This document shows positions 1 through 5,885 of a stretch of 5,970 nt of DNA, one piece after another. The notes beneath the pieces are model-generated. The model was not told the origin of the DNA. It saw only the letters and a list, made by a program, of their open reading frames with translations, and ran no database searches. The translations under genes were made by a program, and so were the position numbers. This DNA is from Pseudomonadota bacterium (lineage in GTDB: Bacteria > Myxococcota_A > UBA796 > SXON01), in assembly GCA_005776735.1 (NCBI GenBank), contig SXOM01000579.1:1-5970 (forward strand). The letters run 5' to 3'. The first letter of the stretch is position 1. Each line of letters starts with the position of its first letter.

Positions 1-45
1 CCCTCCGTTGGCCGGTTCGGTGACGCGGCGGGTGACGGGTCGGGG

Positions 46-109
46 GGAATTGGCCGAGCGGAACGGGGGGACCGCTTGCGGGCCCCCCGAGGGAGCGAGC
101 GCCAATTTC
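46..109. repeat. Nested inverted repeat, possible terminator or structured RNA
   Basis: An outer arm AATTGGC (48-54) is exactly complementary to GCCAATT (101-107), and a G-T and a G-C pair (47/108, 46/109) extend it. Inside sits a second hairpin: CGGGGGG (64-70) pairs with CCCCCCG (83-89), then an A-G mismatch, then CCGC (72-75) pairs with GCGG (78-81) around a 2-base loop (or 3 bp with a CTTG loop). The outer arm is AT-rich against a very GC-rich background. The structure lies about 120 bases past the protease stop, so it could end leftward transcription, or rightward transcription of a gene outside the window, or be a folded RNA element. There is no U-tract of classical length on either side. 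The pairing is seen directly; the function is inferred. Confidence 0.45.
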
Positions 110-180
110 ACCCGGCCCGGCAGGACCCGGGGGTGACTTCGTCTGGCGAAACGGTGCGATGTTGCATCCCCACCCCCCGA

Positions 181-211
181 GACGCCGACCCGCGCCCCGG
201 GGCGCCGCGTC
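181..211 (-). terminator. Inverted repeat after the protease gene, candidate terminator
   Basis: GACGC (181-185) pairs with GCGTC (207-211), and a perfect 14-base palindrome GCGCCCCGGGGCGC (192-205) lies between them. The repeat begins about 16 bases downstream of the protease stop codon on the minus strand, where an operon terminator is expected. No T-run follows, so if it ends transcription it is not a textbook intrinsic terminator. Chance GC-rich palindromes are common in DNA of this composition, which lowers confidence. Confidence 0.3.
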
Positions 212-226
212 TTGCCCGGCGCCGGC

Positions 227-1195
227 TCAGTTGGGCCACACGCGGTCGGAGATGACCACTCCGAGGGTGTCCCGGATGGCCTCCATCGACACGACGTAGG
301 TGTGCACGTCCGAGCTCGCACACGCAAGGCCGATGGCGCTCTTGTCCGCGGTCGCGGTGACCACCGACCCCGAGTCGCCGCCGTCGGCGATGCGGGTGGT
401 GGTGATGACGTTGCGGAAGGCGGCGTCGCCGCCCGGCATGTCCCACCATACGACGCCGGACACGCTCACCACCGTGCCTGACCGGACCACGGGGCTCGTC
501 CGCCCCGACTTCCGTACCGCGAGGCCCGGCGCGACGTCGGCGCGGAGCCGCCAGTTGGGCACCGCGCCGATCCCCATGATGCCCTTCTTCATCGTCGACT
601 TGTACAGCTTCGCGATGGCGGCGTCGGCGTCGTTGGTGGCGGCCTGCCACGGTGCCGCCTCGGCGAAGGTGCCGATCTCGTTCCCCTTCTCGCTGGGGTC
701 GTCACTCGACGCCGGCTGCACCACGTCGCCACCCGGCGGCGGGTTGGCCGCTTCGCACAGCACGTGCGCACACGACAACGCGTACTCGACCTCCACCCCC
801 TGCTCCATGCGCGTGACGCGCGCGCCGATCGTACCCGTCTGCCCGTCGGGGGCGCCGCCGCCCGACACGCCGCCCCGGAACGGGCGCGTGTAGAACTTCG
901 TCCGGTCGGCGCAGGCCCGAACCGGACCGGTCAGAACCTCGTCGAACGGCAGCGGCTCGGTCGGCTCGGCCCCGTCGAACAGCGGCAACTGGTGGATGGG
1001 CAGCAGGCCGTCGAGCGGGCTCGAGCCGTCGGTGAACACCAGGATCCGCACCTCGCCCTGGGCGTCGAGCACGTAGGCGAGCCCCTGCACGTCGGGGCGC
1101 TTGGCCCGCACCGCCTGCGCCAGCTCCTCGAGCTTGACCCCCCGCGCCTCTTCGAAGGCGCGAAAACGTTCGAGCAGGCTACGGTCTTCGGTCAT
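227..1195 (-). CDS. Trypsin-fold serine protease, Nal1-like
   Basis: A 322-residue protein, probably a chymotrypsin-fold serine endopeptidase. The catalytic triad can be read: His144 in the S-C-A-H motif, Asp191 in D-A-A-I-A, and Ser275 in GDSGS. A KSGRTS segment (229-234) before a Thr/Val-rich strand region and an IADGGDSGS segment resemble the Nal1-like branch of trypsin-like peptidases. Residues 1-90 form an N-terminal extension: a charged helix (about 4-32), then a short beta-like stretch, of unknown role. There is no signal peptide or membrane span, so the enzyme probably acts in the cytoplasm, unlike most secreted or periplasmic S1 proteases. The ATG start overlaps the kinase stop as ATGA, with a weak GAGAG about 7 bases upstream; the longer in-frame reading to 1678 lies inside the kinase gene and is rejected. 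It is the last gene of the operon. The substrate is unknown. The protease call is strong; the subfamily is moderate. Confidence 0.88.
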   Translation of the reverse strand: MTEDRSLLERFRAFEEARGVKLEELAQAVRAKRPDVQGLAYVLDAQGEVRILVFTDGSSPLDGLLPIHQLPLFDGAEPTEPLPFDEVLTGPVRACADRTKFYTRPFRGGVSGGGAPDGQTGTIGARVTRMEQGVEVEYALSCAHVLCEAANPPPGGDVVQPASSDDPSEKGNEIGTFAEAAPWQAATNDADAAIAKLYKSTMKKGIMGIGAVPNWRLRADVAPGLAVRKSGRTSPVVRSGTVVSVSGVVWWDMPGGDAAFRNVITTTRIADGGDSGSVVTATADKSAIGLACASSDVHTYVVSMEAIRDTLGVVISDRVWPN

Positions 1196-2646
1196 TCGAC
1201 ACTCTCGGGTGTGTTGGTTTCGGGGGGGATGGCGCCGGGCTCCACGCGCGGCAGGACCACCAGGAACTCGAGGCCGGGGCCCTCGGCGGGCACCCGCACC
1301 CGAAGCGCGCCGTTGTACCGGAGCAGGTGCAGCTTCGCGAGGCCCAACGCCACACCGTAGCCACGCGGCCGCCCCTGCGGCGGGCGCCCAGCGTCGAACT
1401 CGAGGTGGAGCCGGTGCTCCACGCGCGCCAACGCCTCGTCGCGCTCCGCGCCCTCCACCCCGTGGTCGCGGATCGCCAGGACGTAGAACCACTCGCCGAC
1501 CGGTCGACCGCTCACGTGCACCGTGCGGCCGAGGCCATGCTGCGCCGCGTTCGCGAGCAGGTTGGCGACGCTGCCGCGGTGGCCCGGCGACACCCACACC
1601 TCCGACGGCGCCAGCGCGAGCTCCACCGTCGGCCACGCTTCGCGGTGGCCGGCGAGCGAACCGCGCGCGGCGTCGCACGCCCCCTGCACCAGGTCGGTGA
1701 TCTCCACGGCACCCAGCACCTCGCGCTCGCGCACTGCGCGTGCGACACCGCCGGTCATGTCGGCGAGCTGACGCGCCACCTCGCCGAGCTCGTCGGCGAT
1801 CTCGGCGATCGCCGCCTTCCCCGGCGACGGCGGCAGCTCGCCGGCGAGGCGCGCCAACATGTCCGCATCGAGCCGCAGCACGGTGGTGGGGCTGGCGAGG
1901 TCGTGGCTGAACTTCGACGCCAACAGGCCGGTGGACAAGAGCGCAGCCGACGCCTCGATCACCCGCCGTTCGTGCCGGAGCAGGGTGAGCTCCTGCTCAC
2001 GCCGGGTCGATTCGAGCAGGCGTTGGTCGGCGGTGGCCACCTGGTCGCCCACCCAACGAATCAACATCTGGAACAGCAACGTGAGCGCCACCTGCATGCT
2101 CAAGAACGCGGCAGCAAACGCCGGCGCCTCTCGGAACGCCCACAGGAGCCCCCGCCCGCCGCCCGCGTCGACGGCCAACAGCGCGAGGTCGACCGCGGGG
2201 GCAGCGAGCAGGTACAGCACGCGCACGCCGCGCCCCCCGGTGATCCACGCGTCGTGGTACGCCCAGGTGGCGGCGAGCGTGAGCAGGAGCGCGGCGTAGA
2301 ACCCCGGCGCCTCCCAGGCCAGGCACCCCAACCACGCGAAGTTGGCGAGGCCGAGGAGCGTGTGCACCCGCCAGAAGGCTTCGCGTCGCCGCTGCGCGAA
2401 CAGGTGGCCCGCCCCCGCCGCGAGCGGCGCCTGCACCGCGATGAGCGCCCACACGGGGTAGAAGTTTCCCCCCTGCGGGCCCACCGTCGTCGGCAACCAC
2501 AGCCCCAGGCCCTGCCCGAGCGCGGTGATGACGCTGTGCGCGACGAGCATCTGCAAGACCGCCTTGGGCCCGAACCCCTCGAGCGCGACCTGGTAGCGGG
2601 ACCGGTTGTCGAACAGGTCGCCGGTCGCCGGCGCCGGCGCACTCAC
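1192..2646 (-). CDS. Six-span membrane sensor histidine kinase
   Basis: A 484-residue two-component sensor. Residues 27-197 contain about six hydrophobic spans (roughly 27-52, 62-82, 96-112, 113-131, 141-162, 172-197) with short connecting loops and no sizeable periplasmic domain, suggesting a ligand sensed within or at the membrane. A charged coiled-coil-like linker (200-235) leads to the phospho-acceptor box SHDLASP with His248. The ATPase domain follows: N box NLLANAAQH (362-370, Asn366 the likely key residue), a divergent G1 box D394-H-G396, and G2 box GYGVALGLAKL (429-439). The divergent G1 box leaves some doubt about ATP-binding strength. The GTG start overlaps the upstream stop as GTGA, with a G-run just upstream; longer readings to 2901 run antiparallel to nothing and lie inside the upstream gene in another frame, so they are rejected. 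No adjacent same-strand regulator exists; the divergent receiver-EAL protein is the obvious partner by position. Confidence 0.9.
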   Translation of the reverse strand: MSAPAPATGDLFDNRSRYQVALEGFGPKAVLQMLVAHSVITALGQGLGLWLPTTVGPQGGNFYPVWALIAVQAPLAAGAGHLFAQRRREAFWRVHTLLGLANFAWLGCLAWEAPGFYAALLLTLAATWAYHDAWITGGRGVRVLYLLAAPAVDLALLAVDAGGGRGLLWAFREAPAFAAAFLSMQVALTLLFQMLIRWVGDQVATADQRLLESTRREQELTLLRHERRVIEASAALLSTGLLASKFSHDLASPTTVLRLDADMLARLAGELPPSPGKAAIAEIADELGEVARQLADMTGGVARAVREREVLGAVEITDLVQGACDAARGSLAGHREAWPTVELALAPSEVWVSPGHRGSVANLLANAAQHGLGRTVHVSGRPVGEWFYVLAIRDHGVEGAERDEALARVEHRLHLEFDAGRPPQGRPRGYGVALGLAKLHLLRYNGALRVRVPAEGPGLEFLVVLPRVEPGAIPPETNTPESVE

Positions 2647-3413
2647 GCGCCCCCCAGCGGGTCGAGCACCCGGGCCGTCGACAACGCCTCGCCCTCCCGA
2701 AACGGCGCGAACCGCGGCCACGCCTTGCGCGCGCGCACGAGCGCCGCGTCGAGGCGCGCACGCCGGTGCGGCTGGTCCGGGAACTCTGCCGCCTCCCACC
2801 GGAGCTGCAGGGTGCGCCCCCACATCACCGACCACTGCTCCGCCGCCGGCACCCGCGGCGCGACCGGATGATCGGCGGGAAGGCACCACAGGGGCAGGCA
2901 CACGATGCGGCCGAACTCGCCGCTCAGGTCGTCGTTGCGGTCCGGGTGGTCCAGCGGCAGGCCCTGCGCGACGTTCATCTTCGCCAGCGCGTGCAGCAGC
3001 TTGCGTGCGCCGGACGCGGCGTCCCAGCGCGGCGGGGGCAGCCGCTCGAACACCGAGGCCACCGCCGCGCTGAGCAACAGCGCCGGGAGGTACGCCAACG
3101 TCTCCCGAGGGATGCCGGGGTACCGAGCGTCGGGGTCACGCCCGAGCTTGCGGTCGAGCTCCACGTCCACGAGGTTGTCCGCCAGGTCCCACGACGGCTG
3201 CATCGTGTCCAGCGCTTCGGCGCAGGCCCGCGCGACCTCTTCTTCGACGCCCATGCCCGTCGCGAGCGTGTACGCCACGAAACCGTGGGACACGCCCCCG
3301 CCCTTGTACTGGACGTCCTGCTCCTGGGCGACGATGCGCAGGTCGCGCACCACGTTGGCCGGAAACGTCCCCGCGAGGAGCCGCCCCACCGCCGGCGTAT
3401 ACAGCGAGCCCAC
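2643..3413 (-). CDS. Degenerate polyprenyl-synthase-like protein, probable pseudoenzyme
   Basis: A 256-residue, mostly helical protein that I align by eye to the trans-isoprenyl diphosphate synthase fold, using the intact synthase at 3811-4743 as guide. A GGG (38-40) sits where GGxR should be, without the Arg. The first Asp-rich motif reads D79-N-L-V-D83 instead of DDxxD, 41 residues later against 42 in the intact enzyme. N147-V-A-Q150 matches N130-L-G-Q133. A G-R-T-L-Q-L segment (199-204) precedes A-E-F-P-D (209-213) where the second DDxxD should be. Catalysis by the usual two-Asp-motif, three-Mg mechanism therefore looks lost. Possible roles are a non-catalytic partner subunit, as in two-component heptaprenyl synthases, or an isoprenoid-binding sensor. 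The GTG start follows the upstream TAG in the same frame after one codon, with no clear ribosome site, so translation is probably coupled. The ORF is secure; the family call is inference. Confidence 0.72.
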   Translation of the reverse strand: MGSLYTPAVGRLLAGTFPANVVRDLRIVAQEQDVQYKGGGVSHGFVAYTLATGMGVEEEVARACAEALDTMQPSWDLADNLVDVELDRKLGRDPDARYPGIPRETLAYLPALLLSAAVASVFERLPPPRWDAASGARKLLHALAKMNVAQGLPLDHPDRNDDLSGEFGRIVCLPLWCLPADHPVAPRVPAAEQWSVMWGRTLQLRWEAAEFPDQPHRRARLDAALVRARKAWPRFAPFREGEALSTARVLDPLGGA

Positions 3414-3416
3414 GCG

Positions 3417-3737
3417 CTACGGGACGATGAAGACCGCGTGCCCCTGGGTCTTGAACGAGTTGTGGTCTTCAACCGCCTCTTTGGCCTGGGCGAGGACCTC
3501 GGTGGCCCACTCGGGGCCACCCACCATCGTCAAGGCCTCCTTGAGCTTTCGCGGGGCCTTGAGCGCGATCCTGCCGTCTTCCTTGTTCACCATGATCTTG
3601 CTGCGGAGCATCGTGAGCAGCGTGCGCGTGGACGCCGTCATGTCCTCGGTGACCATCTTCGGCGGCGTGGTCGCCGGCCCGGCGCCCCCCGACTTCGCGC
3701 CGCTCTTGCCCTTCCCCGAACCCTTCGCAGTTGCCAT
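3417..3737 (-). CDS. Small Lys/Gly-tailed protein of unknown function
   Basis: A 106-residue protein I do not recognise. Residues 1-27 are low-complexity (Gly, Lys, Ser, Ala, then Pro), like a disordered basic tail. Residues 28-106 look folded: a helix around 33-50, a Lys-rich stretch 52-66, a helix after GGPEW (73-77) through about 91, and a hydrophobic ending A-V-F-I-V-P. There is one Trp (77), no Cys, no signal peptide and no membrane span. The ATG at 3737 is well supported by GGAGG (3744-3748 on the plus strand) 6-7 bases upstream, and it is the first gene after the intergenic promoter region; the in-frame extension to 4178 lies inside the opposite synthase gene and is rejected. It heads the operon with the pseudo-synthase, kinase and protease. 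A role as DNA- or protein-binding adaptor is possible. A prenylated pheromone precursor is less likely because the C-terminal end lacks Trp and Cys. Confidence 0.8.
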   Translation of the reverse strand: MATAKGSGKGKSGAKSGGAGPATTPPKMVTEDMTASTRTLLTMLRSKIMVNKEDGRIALKAPRKLKEALTMVGGPEWATEVLAQAKEAVEDHNSFKTQGHAVFIVP

Positions 3738-3743
3738 CGGAAA

Positions 3744-3748
3744 CCTCC
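3744..3748 (-). promoter_or_regulatory. Strong ribosome binding site of the first leftward gene
   Basis: On the minus strand the sequence reads GGAGG, then 6 bases, then ATG. It is the clearest Shine-Dalgarno site in the window and it fixes the start of the 106-residue protein. The downstream minus-strand genes lack comparably good sites, which fits initiation here and translational coupling further along the operon. Confidence 0.75.
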
Positions 3749-3754
3749 GCCCCG

Positions 3755-3782
3755 AACGTAGCCCCGTTGCGCCATCCGTCAA
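3755..3782 (-). promoter_or_regulatory. Candidate housekeeping-sigma promoter of the leftward operon
   Basis: Reading the minus strand, TTGACG (plus positions 3777-3782) resembles a -35 box, and TACGTT (3755-3760) a weaker -10 box. The spacer is 16 bases. Transcription would begin near 3748, giving a leader that starts almost at the ribosome binding site. The -35 match is good and the -10 keeps only the T-A---T positions, so this is a candidate rather than a firm call. Confidence 0.35.
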
Positions 3783-3810
3783 ACGACGTGACGAGGTGCT
3801 AAGAGGGCCC

Positions 3811-4743
3811 ATGCTCGGTGCGAATGCGGTGGAGGTGCGGTTGCGGGGCGTGCTCGAACGCGGCGACCCCTCCGCGCCGTGGCGCTCCCTCGCGCAGCTC
3901 CTCGAAGGCGGCCAGCGCATCCGGCCGCGCCTGGTCTTGGCGATGATCGACGCCGCCGGGGCGCCCGCGACCGACACCGCGGTCGACGACGCCGCCGCGC
4001 TCGAGCTGGTGCACCTCTCCACGCTGGTCCACGACGACATCATCGACCGCGGCACGAGTCGCCGCGGCGCGCCCACGCTCAACGCGGCCCACGGCGACGC
4101 GGTGGCGCTCCTGGTGGGCAACATCATCCGCGACCATGCGCTCACGATCTGCTCCCCGCCGGCCCGCGCGGTGCTCAACCGGGCCAGCCTCGCCGTGAAC
4201 CTCGGGCAGCTCTGGGAGACGCAGGCCCGCGGTCGCAGTTGCAGCTACGACGAGCTGTTCCACATCCAGGCCCACAAGACGGCCCACGCGTTTCGGGCGT
4301 GCGCCGAGCTGGCGAGCCTGCACCGCCCCCAGCCGGTGCCCGAAGGGGCCCGCGTGGGCGCCGAGCTCGCCGCCCTGGCGTTCCAGGCGGTCGACGACTG
4401 GCTGGACCACCTCCCCACCGCCGCCTACACCCGCAAGGCCGGCGCGGGCGACGCGGCAAACGGCGTCCCGACCTTCCTCGCCGCGGCGGGGTTCGACGGG
4501 CGCGCGTGCGGGACGGCGGCTGGTATCGCGGTCGAGGTCGTCCAGCGGCAGCACGTCGCGGGCCCGCTCGCCCACCTCCCCTTGCCGGCGCTCACGCACG
4601 AGGTGCTCACGTTCGTGTCGGCGCTGCGGGAGCGGGCCGACGCGCTCGCCGCCGACAGCGACGTGCGCCCCGTCCTCGCCGAGTGTTTTGCCCGCATCGC
4701 CCGCCGGTGCGCCGAGGCCCACGCCACCATGGTCGCTTCATGA
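3811..4743 (+). CDS. Trans-isoprenyl (polyprenyl) diphosphate synthase
   Basis: A 310-residue protein of the class that joins isopentenyl diphosphate units head to tail onto an allylic diphosphate. Visible motifs in order: GGQRIRP (33-39, usually GGKRxRP), first Asp-rich motif H74-D75-D76-I-I-D79, RRGAPTLN (84-91), GQ (132-133), K156-T157, and second Asp-rich motif F191-Q-A-V-D195-D196-W-L-D199, then K209 and D214. Small residues Ser70 and Thr71 before the first motif are compatible with a medium or long product. Unusual points: Gln35 replaces the Lys that normally helps bind isopentenyl diphosphate, GN (103-104) replaces the common GD, and the late GK-x-T Lys is Val219. The enzyme is likely active but its substrate and product are open. 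The ATG at 3811 has an AGAGGG just upstream; the much longer in-frame reading to 2905 is antisense to the other operon and rejected. Its stop overlaps the next start. Confidence 0.9.
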   Translation: MLGANAVEVRLRGVLERGDPSAPWRSLAQLLEGGQRIRPRLVLAMIDAAGAPATDTAVDDAAALELVHLSTLVHDDIIDRGTSRRGAPTLNAAHGDAVALLVGNIIRDHALTICSPPARAVLNRASLAVNLGQLWETQARGRSCSYDELFHIQAHKTAHAFRACAELASLHRPQPVPEGARVGAELAALAFQAVDDWLDHLPTAAYTRKAGAGDAANGVPTFLAAAGFDGRACGTAAGIAVEVVQRQHVAGPLAHLPLPALTHEVLTFVSALRERADALAADSDVRPVLAECFARIARRCAEAHATMVAS

Positions 4744-5885
4744 GTTCGTCGCGCATCCTGATCATCGACGACGACCGCCTGGTCCAGCGGTCCCTGGGCC
4801 GGTTGTTGTCCGCCTCCGGATTCGACGCGGTCCTCGCCGAGTCCGCAGAAGATGCGCTCACACGGGTGTCGGCGGGCGGCTGCGATGCCGTGCTCAGCGA
4901 CATCCACATGCCCGGCCTCGACGGGGTCGCGCTCCTCCAACGGATCCGCCGCCTCGACGCCGACCTCCCGGTGCTCCTGATGACGGGCGAGCCCTCGTTG
5001 GAGACCGCCATCTCCGCGGTCGAGCACGGCGCGGGGCTGTACCTGCTCAAGCCAGTCACCCCCGACGTGCTCGTGCCGGCGCTCCGCCGCATGGTCGGCC
5101 TCGGCTCGTTGGCGCGCCTCCGCCGGCAAGCGTGGGAGGTGCTGCGCGCCGCCACCAACCCGCCCGACCTGCCCCGGCAACGCCGCCACGTGGAAGAGGC
5201 GCTCGGCCGCGTCCACATGGCGTTCCAGCCCATCGTCGCGGCCGCGGACCGGGAGGTGATCGCCTACGAGGCGCTGCTCCGCTGCGACCACCCGGTCCTC
5301 GGCAGCCCCGGCTCGTTGCTCGCCGCCGCCGAGCGGGCCGGGCGCCTGCACGAGCTCGGGCGCGAAGTGCGCCGGCAGGTCGCGGCCGCCGCCGACGGAC
5401 TGCCGCCGGGGCCCCTGCTTTTCGTGAACCTGCACCCGGCCGACCTCGAGGACCACGCCCTGTACGACCCCGAAGCGCCGCTCTCGCGCCATGCGGCGCG
5501 CACCACCTTGGAGATCACCGAGCGGGCCTCCCTCAAGGGCGACGCCGCCGAGCGCATCGCGCGCCTGCGCGCGCTCGGCTACCGCATCGCCGTCGACGAC
5601 CTCGGCGCCGGGTACGCGGGGCTCAACAGCGTGCTGCTGCTCGGCCCCGACGTCGTGAAGCTCGACATGGCGCTCATCCGCGGCATCGACGTCCACGCGG
5701 CGCAGCGCAGCGTGGTGCGTTCGCTGGTGGGCCTGTGTCGAGAATTGGGGATGGACGTGGTGGCGGAGGGCGTGGAGACGCGGGAGGAGTGCGACACGCT
5801 CACCCACATCGGGTGTGGCTGGTTGCAGGGTTACTGGTTCGCGCGTCCCGGGCCGCCGTGGCCCAGCGTCCAGGCGCACCCTTAG
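4740..5885 (+). CDS. Response regulator with EAL c-di-GMP phosphodiesterase domain
   Basis: A 381-residue cytoplasmic protein. Residues 4-120 are a receiver: acidic cluster D10-D11-D12, phospho-acceptor Asp54 in SDIHMPG, Thr82 and Lys104. A linker (about 121-155) leads to an EAL domain (about 156-370) with the residues expected for Mg-dependent hydrolysis of cyclic di-GMP: E177 in E-A-L, N230, E258 in L-E-I-T-E, D286-D287 in the DDLGAG loop, K307, E343 in A-E-G-V-E-T, and Q363 in QGY. None is missing, so activity is expected, with phosphorylation of Asp54 the probable switch. No DNA-binding domain is present, so output is second-messenger breakdown rather than direct transcription control. 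The ATG overlaps the synthase stop as ATGA with no strong ribosome site, indicating coupled translation. The divergently encoded histidine kinase is the likeliest phosphodonor by location; that pairing is inferred. Confidence 0.93.
   Translation: MSSSRILIIDDDRLVQRSLGRLLSASGFDAVLAESAEDALTRVSAGGCDAVLSDIHMPGLDGVALLQRIRRLDADLPVLLMTGEPSLETAISAVEHGAGLYLLKPVTPDVLVPALRRMVGLGSLARLRRQAWEVLRAATNPPDLPRQRRHVEEALGRVHMAFQPIVAAADREVIAYEALLRCDHPVLGSPGSLLAAAERAGRLHELGREVRRQVAAAADGLPPGPLLFVNLHPADLEDHALYDPEAPLSRHAARTTLEITERASLKGDAAERIARLRALGYRIAVDDLGAGYAGLNSVLLLGPDVVKLDMALIRGIDVHAAQRSVVRSLVGLCRELGMDVVAEGVETREECDTLTHIGCGWLQGYWFARPGPPWPSVQAHP

Larger units (their letters stand above)
1..226. other. Non-coding left flank with inverted repeats
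   Basis: No reading frame here looks like a real gene. The frames that cross it give Arg/His/Gly-rich translations typical of antisense readings of GC-rich DNA. The stretch lies just beyond the stop codon of the minus-strand protease gene, so it is the 3' flank of the leftward operon. What it holds is inverted repeats, listed separately at 46-109 and 181-211, and a 10-base palindrome CCGGCGCCGG at 216-225 directly abutting the protease stop codon. Whatever gene lies further left is outside the window. Confidence 0.6.
3738..3810. promoter_or_regulatory. Shared divergent intergenic region
   Basis: These 73 bases separate the two operons and must contain, or lie close to, both promoters if each operon starts here. 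The leftward side has a plausible promoter (3755-3782). For the rightward side I see only TG-C-TAAGAG (3797-3805), which looks like an extended -10 box but would give an almost leaderless transcript at the ATG at 3811, with no -35 at proper spacing. The short shared region makes joint control of the two operons by one regulator plausible. No clear operator dyad is visible. Confidence 0.5.

Noticed and set aside
108..650. Minus-strand frame overlapping the end of the protease gene
   Set aside because: It lies in another frame of the protease, has an Arg/His-rich composition and no ribosome site.
1327..2871. Plus-strand open frame of 514 residues opposite the kinase gene
   Set aside because: The opposite strand carries the kinase boxes and membrane spans; this translation is Arg/His/Gln-rich and shows no domain.
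3417..3737. ComX-like prenylated pheromone precursor
   Set aside because: The only Trp is internal (77), there is no Cys, the length is about twice that of typical ComX precursors and the basic tail is unlike them. The idea is kept only as a weak alternative.
3767..3805. Plus-strand promoter TTGCGC with TAAGAG
   Set aside because: The boxes are 27 bases apart, far from the 16-18 expected.
2905..3810. Long in-frame upstream extension of the plus-strand synthase
   Set aside because: It runs antisense through the pseudo-synthase and small-protein genes, its translation is low-complexity, and the ATG at 3811 gives a normal family length with motifs at expected positions.
4425..5879. Minus-strand open frame of 484 residues opposite the receiver-EAL gene
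   Set aside because: It is the antisense shadow of a gene with unmistakable motifs; its translation is His/Arg/Val/Gly-rich without any recognisable domain.
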